A stretch of DNA of 64,000 nt, taken from Streptomyces sp. SCL15-4. Lineage in GTDB: Bacteria; Actinomycetota; Actinomycetes; Streptomycetales; Streptomycetaceae. Below, piece after piece: positions 1-8,692 of this stretch (the stretch's first letter is position 1; the number at the start of each line of letters is the position of its first letter). Below the pieces are notes generated by a model, which saw only the letters and a list, made by a program, of their open reading frames with translations, did no database searches and was not told where the DNA came from. The DNA lies in assembly GCF_033366695.1 (NCBI RefSeq), contig NZ_JAOBTQ010000001.1:7316001-7380000 (forward strand). Direction: 5' to 3'. A program made the translations under genes and the position numbers.

Positions 1-1
1 C

Positions 2-112
2 GACGCGCGCCAGTGGCGGATCACCGCGGACGGCCGGCTGACCGTCCTGGACGCCACCTGGGCCGACTTCATCGCCGACAGGTTCGCCGGGCTGGGGAGC
101 ACCGCCACCTAG
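2..112 (+). CDS. C-terminal end of an unidentified protein, cut by the window edge
   Basis: Only the last 36 codons and a TAG stop are present. They read DARQWRITADGRLTVLDAT and continue to a C-terminus ending GLGSTAT, with the G/C-rich third positions normal for this genome. The fragment is too short to assign to a family. It ends 66 nt before the PenC-like gene and is on the same strand, so it may belong to the same cluster, but that is an inference. Confidence 0.6.
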   Translation, partial: DARQWRITADGRLTVLDATWADFIADRFAGLGSTAT

Positions 113-178
113 CCGCCCGCACAGCGCACCGGCGCCGTCCCGGCGTCCCCGACAGACCCGCGAGCGGGAGGCAACGAC

Positions 179-916
179 ATGACCACCGGCCCCCTCGGCC
201 CGTACGACACCGAGCAGTTGACACGGCTGGCGCAGACGAGGCCGCCCGACATCACCGGCCGCAGCAAGCAGCTGTGGCTGCTGCCCGACGACCTCTGCCT
301 GGTCCGGCTCGTCCCGAGCCTGCGCAGCTTCACCTACGCGCGGGACGAAATGGTGGACGAGACCGGCCCGTTGCGGCTGGACTTCTACGAACGCGCCGCC
401 GCCCGCCTCACCGAGGCCGGTGTGCGCTGCGCCTTCCGCGGCCGGGTCTCCGCGACCATGTACCTGGCGGAGTACCGGCCCGCCCCGCCGTTCGAGGTCA
501 TCGTCAAGAACGTGGCCACCGGCTCCACGACCCGCAAGTACCCCGGGCTGTTCCCGGACGGACAGCCCCTGCCGCGCCCGGTCGTGAAGTTCGACTACCG
601 CGTCGACCCGGAGGACCAGCCCATCGGCGAGGACTATCTGCGGGCGCTCGGCCTGCCGGTCGGCGCCATGCGGGACCAGGCTCTCGTCGTCAACGACGTG
701 CTGCGCGACTGGCTCGCGCCGCTGGAGGTCTGGGACTTCTGCCTCATCTTCGGCACCGGCGCGGACGGCGGGCTGTGGCTGATCTCGGAGGTCTCCCAGG
801 ACTGCATGCGGCTGCGGCACGCGGACGGCTCGCCCCTCGACAAGGACCTGTTCCGCGACGGCGTGCCGGGCGCCGAGATCGTGCACCAGTGGAAGCGAGC
901 CTTCGATGCCCTGTGA
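179..916 (+). CDS. SAICAR synthetase-like enzyme (PenC-like, coformycin/pentostatin type)
   Basis: A 245-residue homologue of PurC (phosphoribosylaminoimidazole-succinocarboxamide synthase). PurC hallmarks are present: the N-terminal GRSKQLWLL strand in place of the usual GKAK motif, VIVKNVATGS (residues 107-116), a PVVKFDYR segment, and FGTGADGG (191-198) followed by SEVSQD with E204 and D208. Primary PurC makes SAICAR in purine synthesis. Here the gene overlaps a short-chain dehydrogenase and precedes a HisG homologue, which is the PenC/PenB/PenA combination of pentostatin producers rather than a pur operon. In that pathway the PurC homologue is thought to act on a HisG-type product during assembly of the diazepine base. 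The ATG has GGGAGG eight to thirteen bases upstream. Family assignment is firm; the pathway role is inferred. Confidence 0.85.
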   Translation: MTTGPLGPYDTEQLTRLAQTRPPDITGRSKQLWLLPDDLCLVRLVPSLRSFTYARDEMVDETGPLRLDFYERAAARLTEAGVRCAFRGRVSATMYLAEYRPAPPFEVIVKNVATGSTTRKYPGLFPDGQPLPRPVVKFDYRVDPEDQPIGEDYLRALGLPVGAMRDQALVVNDVLRDWLAPLEVWDFCLIFGTGADGGLWLISEVSQDCMRLRHADGSPLDKDLFRDGVPGAEIVHQWKRAFDAL

Positions 917-1613
917 GGCGGAGCGTCCCGTGGCGCTCGTGACCGGCACCAACCGGGGCACCGGCAGAGCCATCGCCGCCGCGCTGGACCGGCGCGGCTA
1001 CCGGATCCGGTCGCTGAACCGCACGCTGTGCGGCGAGGACTGGCTCGGGGAGCTGCGCTGCGACCTGAGCGACCCGGAGCGGATCGCCGAGTGCGCCGCC
1101 GAGGCCGTCGCCGGCACCGGACGGCTCGACGTGTGCGTCGCCAACGCCGTCGACCGGGCCTTCCTGCCGCTGGCCGACCTGCCGGCCCGGGACTGGGACC
1201 GGCTCGTCGCGATCAACCTGACGTCGGTGTTCCACCTGATCCGGCACACCCTGCCGGCCCTGCGTGCGAGCCAGGGCCTGTTCGTCGCGATGGGCAGCCA
1301 CGCGGCGACCCGCTGCTTCGAGGGCGGGGCCGCCTACAGCGCGACCAAGGCGGCCCTGAAGGCGCTGGTGGAGACGCTGCTGCTGGAGGAGCGCGGGAAC
1401 GGCGTCCGCGCCTGCCTGATCTCGCCGGGCGCCATCTCCAATCTCGACGGGGACGACACGCCGTACAAGATGAGCACGGAGTCGGTCGGCGACTGCGTCG
1501 CGGCCGTGATCGACGGCTGGCCGCGCGACGTGGTCGTCGGGGAACTGGAGATCCGCCCGGCCAGGCTCCCCGCGCCCCCGGTGACCGGGATCGACCGGCT
1601 GCTGCACGTCTGA
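906..1613 (+). CDS. Short-chain dehydrogenase/reductase (PenB-like)
   Basis: A 235-residue classical SDR. The Rossmann glycine motif is TGTNRGTG (G14, G18, G20), the acidic turn is CDLSD, the VANA motif follows, and the catalytic residues are S131 (MGSHAA), Y144 and K148 (YSATK). The ATG lies inside the end of the PurC-like gene (11-nt overlap), so translation is probably coupled. In pentostatin producers the SDR PenB reduces the 8-keto group of the finished nucleoside to the hydroxyl that makes it a transition-state mimic of adenosine deaminase. The same step is the natural proposal here, based on context only, since SDR sequence alone does not define the substrate. Confidence 0.82.
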   Translation: MPCEAERPVALVTGTNRGTGRAIAAALDRRGYRIRSLNRTLCGEDWLGELRCDLSDPERIAECAAEAVAGTGRLDVCVANAVDRAFLPLADLPARDWDRLVAINLTSVFHLIRHTLPALRASQGLFVAMGSHAATRCFEGGAAYSATKAALKALVETLLLEERGNGVRACLISPGAISNLDGDDTPYKMSTESVGDCVAAVIDGWPRDVVVGELEIRPARLPAPPVTGIDRLLHV

Positions 1614-1727
1614 GGCCGCGGGCGGCCGACCGCCCCGCACCCGGCCGGCGGCCGGGCGCGGGCACGGCGCCGCCGCGTCTCCCGGAACGCCCGCCCGCAG
1701 ACCGCTTACCACGCTCGGGGTGAAGAC

Positions 1728-2645
1728 ATGGTCTCTCTCGCGCTCCCCACCGGTTCCCTGGAAGCGCCGACACTCGAACTGCTCGCCGCCGCGGACCTGC
1801 CCGTGAGCAGACACGCGCCGCGCGCCTACCGCGCGACCGTCGGCCACCCGGCCGTCGACCGGGTCGTCTTCTACAAGCCCCGGGAGATCCCCGTCGTCGT
1901 GGCGAACGGCACCTGCGACATCGGGCTCACCGGCGCCGACTGGGTGGCGGAGACGGGCGCCAAGGTCGAGGTGGTGGACACCCTCGACTACTCCAAGTCC
2001 ACGCGCTCGGGCTGGCGGGTGGTCCTGGCCGTGCCCGAGGACCACCCGGCGCGCACGGTGGCCGACCTGGCCGACGGCGTACGGGTCGCCACGGAGTACC
2101 CGGCCATGGCGGGGGAGTACTTCCGGCGCTCGGGCGTACGGGCCACGGTCCTGCACTCGCACGGCACCACGGAGGCCAAGATCCCCGATCTCGCCGACGC
2201 CGTCGTGGAGGTCGTCGAGACCGGTTCCTCGCTGCGGCAGAACAACCTCCGGGTGCTCGACACGGTCAGACGGTGCGGGGTGAACCTCGTCGCCAACCCG
2301 GCCGTCTGGGCCGACCGGACCACCCGGGCGACGATCCGCACCCTCTCGGTCCTGCTGCGCGCCGCGTACGCCGGCCCCCTGCACCGGCTGCTGACCATCG
2401 TCCTGCCCGCCGACCGCTGGTCCCACGCCGAACCCCTCCTGCCACCGCGCTGGTGGCGCCTGGACAGCGGCACCGGCCCCGGCCTGATGGTCGTCCAAGT
2501 GGTCTGCGCCGGCCACGAGGTCGCCGACGTGGTGACCTCGCTGGTCGAGCGGGCCGGCGCGATCGAGATCGTGGAGATGCCGATCCGGAAACTGATCCGC
2601 GACGACGCGTCCTGGTACGGCCGGGACACGAGCGTTGACCGCTGA
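1728..2645 (+). CDS. HisG-like ATP phosphoribosyltransferase (PenA-like)
   Basis: A 305-residue protein with the long-form HisG layout. The periplasmic-binding-like catalytic domain spans about residues 1-205 (ANGTCDIGLTGADW, EYPAMAGEYF, and HGTTEAKIPDLADAVVEVV, the usual GATE motif reading GTTE here). The C-terminal HisG_C domain covers about 215-295. HisG joins PRPP to ATP in histidine synthesis, but no hisE, hisI or other his gene is nearby. With the PurC-like and SDR genes immediately upstream it matches PenA, the first enzyme of pentostatin formation. It is 114 nt from the SDR gene, probably in the same transcript. Start ATG follows GGGGTGAAG. Confidence 0.85.
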   Translation: MVSLALPTGSLEAPTLELLAAADLPVSRHAPRAYRATVGHPAVDRVVFYKPREIPVVVANGTCDIGLTGADWVAETGAKVEVVDTLDYSKSTRSGWRVVLAVPEDHPARTVADLADGVRVATEYPAMAGEYFRRSGVRATVLHSHGTTEAKIPDLADAVVEVVETGSSLRQNNLRVLDTVRRCGVNLVANPAVWADRTTRATIRTLSVLLRAAYAGPLHRLLTIVLPADRWSHAEPLLPPRWWRLDSGTGPGLMVVQVVCAGHEVADVVTSLVERAGAIEIVEMPIRKLIRDDASWYGRDTSVDR

Positions 2646-2688
2646 ACCCGCTGTCGATAGCCTCGCCGGGACGACATTCGAACATAAC

Positions 2689-2703
2689 AGCGAAACTTTC
2701 GCT
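2689..2703. promoter_or_regulatory. Perfect 15-bp palindrome upstream of the GH43 gene
   Basis: AGCGAAACTTTCGCT is a perfect inverted repeat 38 nt before the GH43 start codon. Its core CGAAACTTTCG fits the CGAAANTTTCG palindromes described (from memory) upstream of xylanase and xylosidase genes in actinomycetes. That makes it a likely repressor operator for a xylan-responsive regulator, not encoded in this window as far as I can see. Confidence 0.6.
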
Positions 2704-2741
2704 CCACGCCGTAGGCGCGGGACCTCCCGAAAGGACTCGAT

Positions 2742-4244
2742 GTGCCGAGCGCGCCCGACAGCGCCAGCATCCCCGTGATCCCGGGCTTCCACCCCGATCC
2801 GAGCGTCTGCCGGGCCGGCGAGGACTACTACCTGGTCTGCTCCAGCTTCGAGTACTACCCCGGCATCCCGGTCTTCCACAGCCGCGACCTGGTGCACTGG
2901 ACCCAGATCGGCAACGCGCTGGATCGGCCGGACCAGCTGCGGCTGCCGCCCGACGCGCACTCCTCCGGTGGCCTCTACGCCCCGACGCTGCGGTACCACG
3001 ACGGCCGCTTCTGGCTGATCGTGACGAACGTGAACGGCGACGGCAACCTCCTCTTCACCGCCACCGACCCGGCCGGTCCCTGGTCCGATCCGGTCCGGCT
3101 GCCCGGAGTGCACGGCATCGACCCGGACCTGGCCTGGGACGAGCACGGCACCTGCTGGTGCACCGTCGCGGGCATCAGCCAGGTCCGCATCGACCCCCGC
3201 ACCGGAGAGACCCTCGGCGAGCCGCGGCGGCTGTGGTCCGGGGCGCCCGGCGCCAAGACCCCGGAGGCGCCGCACCTGTACCGCATCGGCGCGTACTGGT
3301 ACCTGCTCATCGCCGAGGGCGGCACCGAGCGCTGCCACGGTGTGTCGATCGCCCGGGCCCGCACGCCCGACGGCCCGTTCGAGCCCTGCCCGGCCAACCC
3401 GGTGCTGACCCATCGCGGCACCGACCACCCCGTCCAGAACACCGGCCACGCAGACCTGGTCCAAGGGCCCGACGGTTCCTGGTGGATGGTGTTCCTCGGC
3501 GTCCGGCCGCGCGGCGGCTCGCCGGACTGGCACGTCCTCGGCCGGGAGACCTTCCTGGCCCCGGTGACCTGGGTCGACGACTGGCCGGTCGTCGGCGAGC
3601 TGACGTCCGCCCGCACCCCGCCGCCCTGGCCGCTGCGGCCGCCCGCCGAGGCGCCGGTCCGGGACGACTTCGACGGCGGCGGCCTCGCCCCGGGCTGGAT
3701 CTCGCCCCGCATCCGGCGCGAGGAGGACTGCACCACCGGGGAGCGCGCCGGCTGGCTGACTCTGCGCGCCCGCGGGCAGTCGCTGGACGACACCGACGTC
3801 ACCTTCGTCGGCCGCCGCCAGCAGCACCTGTCCTGCCGGGCGTGGACCCTGCTCGACCCGGCGGAGGGCAGCGGCGGGCTGGCCGTCCGCCTGGACGAGC
3901 GGCACCACTACGAGATCGAGGCCACGGCGAGCGAGGTGCGGGTCGTCGCGCGGATCGGCCCGCTGCGCTCGGTCGTGGCGTCCCGCCCGTCGGCCGGCGG
4001 CCCGGTGGTGCTCGGCGTCGGGACGACCCCCGTCCAGGAGATCACCGACCCGCGCGACGGGCCCGACACGGTCGCGTTCTACGTGCGGGAGGCGGACGGC
4101 ACCCGCACCGAACTCGTCCGGCTGGACGGCCGCTACCTCTCCACCGAGGTCGCCGGCGGCTTCACCGGCCGCGTGATCGGCCTGTACGCCTCGGCGGGCA
4201 CGGTCCGCTTCGACTGGTTCGACTACGAGCCGTACGAGGACTGA
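2742..4244 (+). CDS. Glycoside hydrolase family 43 (beta-xylosidase / alpha-L-arabinofuranosidase type)
   Basis: A 500-residue enzyme with no signal peptide, so intracellular. The five-bladed propeller domain carries the three GH43 acidic residues: D19 in FHPDPSV (general base), D127 in GIDPDL (pKa modulator) and E175 in KTPEAPHLYR (general acid). From about residue 305 onward there is the C-terminal beta-sandwich usual for GH43 xylosidases, starting near VRDDFDGGGL. The GTG start is preferred over the overlapping ATG at 2740, which is in another frame; GAAAGGA lies 7 nt upstream. A xylan-type operator-like palindrome precedes it. It likely splits xylo-oligosaccharides or arabinose branches after import; the exact specificity cannot be read. 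Confidence 0.88.
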   Translation: MPSAPDSASIPVIPGFHPDPSVCRAGEDYYLVCSSFEYYPGIPVFHSRDLVHWTQIGNALDRPDQLRLPPDAHSSGGLYAPTLRYHDGRFWLIVTNVNGDGNLLFTATDPAGPWSDPVRLPGVHGIDPDLAWDEHGTCWCTVAGISQVRIDPRTGETLGEPRRLWSGAPGAKTPEAPHLYRIGAYWYLLIAEGGTERCHGVSIARARTPDGPFEPCPANPVLTHRGTDHPVQNTGHADLVQGPDGSWWMVFLGVRPRGGSPDWHVLGRETFLAPVTWVDDWPVVGELTSARTPPPWPLRPPAEAPVRDDFDGGGLAPGWISPRIRREEDCTTGERAGWLTLRARGQSLDDTDVTFVGRRQQHLSCRAWTLLDPAEGSGGLAVRLDERHHYEIEATASEVRVVARIGPLRSVVASRPSAGGPVVLGVGTTPVQEITDPRDGPDTVAFYVREADGTRTELVRLDGRYLSTEVAGGFTGRVIGLYASAGTVRFDWFDYEPYED

Positions 4245-4312
4245 GGCACGGCCGGGGAGCCGGGCGGCCGTCCGGAGGAATAGCGGCGGACCGGCGGCGG
4301 TTGGCGACGCTG

Positions 4313-4326
4313 GTTGATGCGTCAAC
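4313..4326. promoter_or_regulatory. Short inverted repeat upstream of the TPR gene
   Basis: GTTGA-TGCG-TCAAC has perfect 5-bp arms and ends 32 nt before the TPR gene start. It may be an operator or a small transcript hairpin; nothing further can be shown. Confidence 0.3.
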
Positions 4327-4358
4327 AGAAGCGTCGCCCGCTCACACAGGGAGGACCC

Positions 4359-4790
4359 ATGAACGACACCTTCCACGACTACCCGGCGACGGGCGGGGTC
4401 GCGCCGGACCGCTGGGCGAGCGCCCTGCACCTGTTCGACGAGGGACCCGGCGTCCCGCACGAGGAGACCGTGGCGGAGCGCTGGGAGCGGGCCCGGCTGC
4501 TGTTCGACGCCAAGGACTACATCGGGGCGGCCAAGCTGCTCCCCGCCGTGGTCGAGGAGGCCCCCGAGCAGACCGCGCCCCGGCTGCTGCTGGCCCGCGC
4601 CTACTACCACTCGGCACAGCTGCGGCGGGCCGAGGAGCAGCTGCGGCAGGTCGTCGACCGCGACCCGGTGGAGCACTACGCCCACCTGATGCTGGGCCGC
4701 ACCCTGGAACGCCAGGGCCGCCACCAGGAGGCCGCACCCTGGCTGCGCCTGGCCGCGGCCTTCGCCGGCGAGACACCGGCCGGCGTCTGA
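4359..4790 (+). CDS. Small tetratricopeptide-repeat protein
   Basis: A 143-residue soluble protein. From about residue 37 it is helical with TPR-like pairs: ERARLLFDAKDYIGAAKLL, then PRLLLARAYYHSAQLRRAEE, then YAHLMLGRTLERQGRHQEAA. Such repeats bind other proteins, and no partner is evident. The ATG at 4359 is chosen over an in-frame ATG at 4314 because AGGGAGGA sits 5 nt upstream. The gene stands alone between the GH43 gene and the convergent phosphomannose isomerase gene; the 255 bp after it shows no further gene. Confidence 0.75.
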   Translation: MNDTFHDYPATGGVAPDRWASALHLFDEGPGVPHEETVAERWERARLLFDAKDYIGAAKLLPAVVEEAPEQTAPRLLLARAYYHSAQLRRAEEQLRQVVDRDPVEHYAHLMLGRTLERQGRHQEAAPWLRLAAAFAGETPAGV

Positions 4791-5045
4791 CGGCGGCCGT
4801 GCCAGGAGGTCTCCTCACCGGTGTCCGGCACCACGAGCCATACCTCCGCTCCGGCGGACACGGCAGGAACCCCGCGGGCAGGACGCGCCATCTCCTGACG
4901 CCCGTTGCGCACCATCGTCACCCGCGGGACGTCCCGTCGGCCGGCGCGCCGGAGGAGAGCCGGCCGGCGAGCAGCCGGGACGCGGCCGGCCTCCCGCAGG
5001 GGTTCACTCGCGGCCCGCGTACTCCGTGCCGCCGAGCGGGTTCCG

Positions 5046-6101
5046 TCACGTGCCGAGCGCGTCGATCGCGGCCGGGCCGTGGCCGGCCGCCAGCAGGGGC
5101 GCGCGGATGTCGGTGTCGAGGTCGGGGAGGTAGCCGAGCAGGACGTCGGCCGGGCCCTCGATCCGCAGCCGGCCCAGCGCGGCGGGCAGCAGCAGGCTCT
5201 CGGCCCGGCCCAGCCGCTCCCGGCCTCCGGGGGTGGTCACGGTGACGGGCGCTCCGGCGTTGCTGAGGACCGTCGCGGTGGCGAACGTGTGCACCAGGGG
5301 TGCCGCGGTGCCGGCCCGCCACCGCTCCAGCGCGAAGTGGCGTCCGGCGCACAGCACGGTGCGTTCCACCCCGTCGTCCACCGGCACGCTCAGCCCGGAG
5401 TGGAAGTCCGGGCGCGGCTCGGGCCGCCACTCCTGAAGGAGCCGTTCGAGGTTGGCGTGCCACTCGTGGTCCGGGACGGGGGCGCCGTCCTCCATCCGGT
5501 GGCGCATGGCGTGCTGCTGGATGTCGGAGGTCTGCTCGATCTCGTAGACCAGCGTGCCGGGGCCGAAACTGTGCAGGGTGCCGCCGGGCACGTACAGGGT
5601 CTGCCCGGCGCGCACCGGCAGCCGGCGCAGGACGGCGTCGAAGTCCTGGGCCAGCAGCGCCCGGTGCAGCCGGTCGCGGTCGACGCCGCGCCGGACACCG
5701 GCCAGGGCGGTGGCCCCGGGGGCCGCTTCCAGGATGTGCCACGCCTCGGTCTTGCCGTTGGGTTCGCCCTCGAGCCGGCGGGCGGTCTCGTCGTCGGCGT
5801 GCAGATGGACCGGGAGCGGCCCGGTGGCGTCGATGAACTTCGTCAGCACGGGGAAACGGTCACCGCGCCGGCCGCGTCCGAGCAGGCCCCCGGCGTGCTC
5901 CCGCACCAGCGTGCGCAGCCCGACCCCGGCGAGCGGCCCCTCGGTCACCACCGCGCCCTCGCCGTCCACGTCGCTGACCTCCCAGGTCTCGGCGACCGGA
6001 CCCGGCGGCAGCCCCGCGCGGCCCCACCGTCCGGCGAGGACGTGCCCGCCGAAGACGTGCTGCTTGACCGGCGTCGTCAGGCGCAACGGATACCAGTCCA
6101 C
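5046..6101 (-). CDS. Class I mannose-6-phosphate isomerase-type enzyme
   Basis: A 351-residue cupin enzyme of the type I phosphomannose isomerase family, which interconverts mannose 6-phosphate and fructose 6-phosphate using zinc. The metal ligands are visible: H99 and H101 in PVHLHADDE, E119 in KTEAWHI and H177 in GTLHSFG. The sequence begins MDWYPLRLTTPVKQHVFGG with a GTG start that has AAGGGGAG upstream. It lies downstream of the MFS permease on the same strand, 134 nt apart, and beside a DeoR-regulated kinase operon, so it probably serves the same carbohydrate. Related proteins act on other sugar phosphates, so the substrate is not certain. Confidence 0.82.
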   Translation of the reverse strand: MDWYPLRLTTPVKQHVFGGHVLAGRWGRAGLPPGPVAETWEVSDVDGEGAVVTEGPLAGVGLRTLVREHAGGLLGRGRRGDRFPVLTKFIDATGPLPVHLHADDETARRLEGEPNGKTEAWHILEAAPGATALAGVRRGVDRDRLHRALLAQDFDAVLRRLPVRAGQTLYVPGGTLHSFGPGTLVYEIEQTSDIQQHAMRHRMEDGAPVPDHEWHANLERLLQEWRPEPRPDFHSGLSVPVDDGVERTVLCAGRHFALERWRAGTAAPLVHTFATATVLSNAGAPVTVTTPGGRERLGRAESLLLPAALGRLRIEGPADVLLGYLPDLDTDIRAPLLAAGHGPAAIDALGT

Positions 6102-6235
6102 CGGCTCCCCTTCCGCGCGTCGGCCGGGCGTACTCCGCTGCGGGGTTCCCGCCGGTCCGGACGGCAAACCGGGGCGAAGGTGCGCGGGAGGCCGACGGGG
6201 CCCGGTGCGCCGGGACACGGACGCTTCCCGGCCGG

Positions 6236-7567
6236 CTACGCCTTCCCCGCTCCCGGCGCGGCCGGTACGACACGGGTGCCGGGCGCGGTGGTCCGGCCGG
6301 GCAGGGTGAGAAAGGCGGTCAGTCCGGCGCTCGCCAGATACAGCCCGGCGAAGACCCACATCACGCCCTCGACGCCGAGCGGCCCGAGGAAGAGACCGAC
6401 CACGGCCGGGCCGACGAACGTGCTGGCGCCCGCGCCGAGATTGAGCGCCGACATCGCCTGGCCCTTGTGGTCCGGCGCCAGCGAGGGCATGAGCGCGGAC
6501 AGCGGCACGTAGCCCGCGAGCGTGGCACCGAAGAGGCCCACGAGCACCACGGCGAGCGGGAAGTCGTCGCCGGCGGCCGAGGTGCCGTAGTAGAGCAGGA
6601 GCGTGGTCACCGCGCAGCCCACACCGCCGAACCAGGCGACGGTGCGCTGCCAGCCGATGCGGTCGCCGACGAGGCCGAAGAGCAGGTTGAAGAAGATGTT
6701 GGTGGCGAACATCGCCGCCAGCAGCCGCAGCCACTCGGTCAGGGAGAAGCCGAGCGTGTCGGTGAAGAACACCGGCAGGAAGACCAGGAAGCCGAACTGC
6801 GCGGCGGTGTTGACGGTGCGTACCACCGCGCCGGCGCCGATGCGCGGCTCGCGCCAGACGATGGAGAGCGAGCCGAGCAGCGTGGCCACCGGACGCTCGC
6901 CGGGCGGCGCCAGCCGCTGCCCGCCCGTCGGCTCGCGCACCAGGAGCAGCGCGACCAGACCGCCCGCGACGACCAGCGCCAGCGCGAACCACAGCGTGCG
7001 GTAGGTGCCGAGCCACGGCACCGTGAAGCTGGCGACGAGGGAGCCGAGCGTGGGCAGCCCGCCGGTGAACGCGAACCAGAACCAGCCCACGGCCGAGCCC
7101 AGCCGGTGCCGGGGCGTCACCGCCGTCACCCACACCAGGAAGCCGTAGGCGAACAGCGGATAGCCGAAGCCGCGCAGGCCGTAGGTGACGACCAGCAGGA
7201 CGTAGTGGTGCGTGGGAACGGCGAGACCGAGGAAGGCCACCTGGAGCGCGGCCCAGATCCCGAGGCCCAGCAGCATCACCCGGCGCGGCCCCCACAGGTC
7301 GGACAGGGCCCCGGAGAACCACGCCGAGACGCTGGCCGTGACGCCGTAGACGGTGAACAGCAGCGCCACGCGGTCCTTGGAGAGGCCCTCGTCCAGCAGA
7401 TAGGGCGAGAGGAAACCCGATTCGACCCCGTCACCGATCATGAAGATCAGGACACCGAGAAATCCCCAGGAAAGGGCCTTCGGAATGCCGGCGCGGTCCA
7501 GGATGTTCCGGGAAGCGTTTTTCCCGGGAGCGGCGGGAGGATTCGGGGGGACGGTCACGGACGCCAC
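6236..7567 (-). CDS. MFS permease, polyol/sugar type
   Basis: A 443-residue protein with twelve predicted membrane segments. It resembles the polyol permease group (RbtT/DalT type): the start PKALSWGFLGVLIFMIGDGVESGFLSP is split here as PKALSWGFLGVLIF then MIGDGVESGFLSP, with GALSDLWGPRRVML as the loop 2-3 MFS motif and a large extracytoplasmic-facing second half with LVGDRIGWQR. That family imports ribitol, arabitol or similar polyols by proton symport. It shares a strand with the phosphomannose isomerase gene and adjoins a DeoR regulator and two FGGY kinases, consistent with uptake followed by phosphorylation. The actual substrate is unknown. Confidence 0.82.
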   Translation of the reverse strand: MASVTVPPNPPAAPGKNASRNILDRAGIPKALSWGFLGVLIFMIGDGVESGFLSPYLLDEGLSKDRVALLFTVYGVTASVSAWFSGALSDLWGPRRVMLLGLGIWAALQVAFLGLAVPTHHYVLLVVTYGLRGFGYPLFAYGFLVWVTAVTPRHRLGSAVGWFWFAFTGGLPTLGSLVASFTVPWLGTYRTLWFALALVVAGGLVALLLVREPTGGQRLAPPGERPVATLLGSLSIVWREPRIGAGAVVRTVNTAAQFGFLVFLPVFFTDTLGFSLTEWLRLLAAMFATNIFFNLLFGLVGDRIGWQRTVAWFGGVGCAVTTLLLYYGTSAAGDDFPLAVVLVGLFGATLAGYVPLSALMPSLAPDHKGQAMSALNLGAGASTFVGPAVVGLFLGPLGVEGVMWVFAGLYLASAGLTAFLTLPGRTTAPGTRVVPAAPGAGKA

Positions 7568-7791
7568 CTTCTTGGGGAAAAGGGGGAGAGCGGAGTGCCG
7601 TACGGCGTGGCACCGATGAAAGGTCCGCTCGAAGGCGGGGTCAATCCGTCGCGGAGAACACCACGCGGGCCGTGTGAGGGCCGGTGTGAGGTCGGGGAGC
7701 GGACGGCCCGGTGACGGCAGTTCCGGCGCAGGTCAGCGGCGCGTGCGTGATCCGGCAGGCCGACGGGTGCCGAGTGAGGTCCGTGTGAACT

Positions 7792-8613
7792 TCACGTGGC
7801 GTCGTGCGGGCCGGGCGGTTCGGGCGCCCGGCCGACCGTGCGGACCCGCACTCCGTTCTCCCGCAGCCACCGGATCTCCGCCGCCGGGGCCGCGTCGTCG
7901 ACGAGCACCAGGTCGAAGTCGGTGAGCGGAGCGAGCGCGTACAGCCCCTGATGGGTGAACTTGGTGTGGTCGATGATCAGGACGCGGCGCGCGGCGACCG
8001 CCATCATCGCCTGCTTGACCTGCACCGTCTCGGGCGACATGTGATAGCAGCGGCCTCCGGTGACCGCCGTGGTGGACATGAACAGCACATCCGCGCGGAA
8101 CGCCTGCACGCTCCGCGCCGTGTGCGCGCCCATGAACGCGTCGTACGCCGGGAAGTAGGTGCCGCCCAGGGCGATCAGGGCCACGCCGGGCTCGTGGGCC
8201 AGCGCGGAGACCACCGGCAGCGAGTTGCTGATCACCGTGACGGGGGTGTGGTCCGGCAGGTGCCGCACCAGGTGCAGACAGGTCGTGGAGTCGTCGATCA
8301 TCACGACCTGCCCGGGCGCCAGTTCCCCGGCGGCGGCCCGCGCCAGCGACTGCTTCGCCCGCACCATCGTCGTCAGGCGCTCCCCGGTGCTGCCGTGGAA
8401 CTGCGCCGAGGGCAGACAGCTCGCCCCGCCGCGCACCTTGCGCAGCCAGCCCTGCGCCTGGAGGGCGTCCAGGTCGCGGTGGACGGTCATCACGCTGACC
8501 CCGAACTCGGCCGCGAGATCCGCGGTCCGCACGAACCCCCGGTCCGTGACGAGTGCGCGCAGCCGGCCGCGGCGCTCCTCCCGGGCGTCCGTACGGGCGT
8601 CCGCACCGGCCAT
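7792..8613 (-). CDS. DeoR-family transcriptional regulator of the sugar/polyol locus
   Basis: A 273-residue repressor. The N-terminal winged helix reads VRTADLAAEFGVSVMTVHRDL (about residues 28-48), the DeoR signature. The C-terminal DeoRC effector domain (about 75-250) contains VMIDDSTTCLHLVRHL and TVISNSL, which form the sugar-phosphate pocket, and a late Lys in IIDHTKFTHQG. It is transcribed away from the kinase operon across a 334-bp region. Members of this family usually sense a phosphorylated sugar made by the genes they control, so autoregulation and control of the kinases and permease is the likely arrangement. Confidence 0.87.
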   Translation of the reverse strand: MAGADARTDAREERRGRLRALVTDRGFVRTADLAAEFGVSVMTVHRDLDALQAQGWLRKVRGGASCLPSAQFHGSTGERLTTMVRAKQSLARAAAGELAPGQVVMIDDSTTCLHLVRHLPDHTPVTVISNSLPVVSALAHEPGVALIALGGTYFPAYDAFMGAHTARSVQAFRADVLFMSTTAVTGGRCYHMSPETVQVKQAMMAVAARRVLIIDHTKFTHQGLYALAPLTDFDLVLVDDAAPAAEIRWLRENGVRVRTVGRAPEPPGPHDAT

Positions 8614-8692
8614 GGCGGCGTCTCCTCACCGGGGCCCGGGCCGCCCGCCGGCGGCGTGAACGCGAAGGGGCTCATGAGAATCCCACACGAAC

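Noticed and set aside
1728..2645. HisG as a histidine biosynthesis gene
   Set aside because: No other his gene nearby, and its neighbours are a PurC homologue and SDR. The pentostatin-type trio explains it better.
744..4724. Very long minus-strand open frame of 1326 codons
   Set aside because: It runs antisense to SDR, HisG-like and GH43 genes with clear motifs. Long antisense frames are normal at this GC content.
7785..7795. Palindrome GTGAACTTCAC
   Set aside because: It overlaps the stop region of the DeoR gene, over 200 bp from the nearest start, so it is an unlikely operator without other support.
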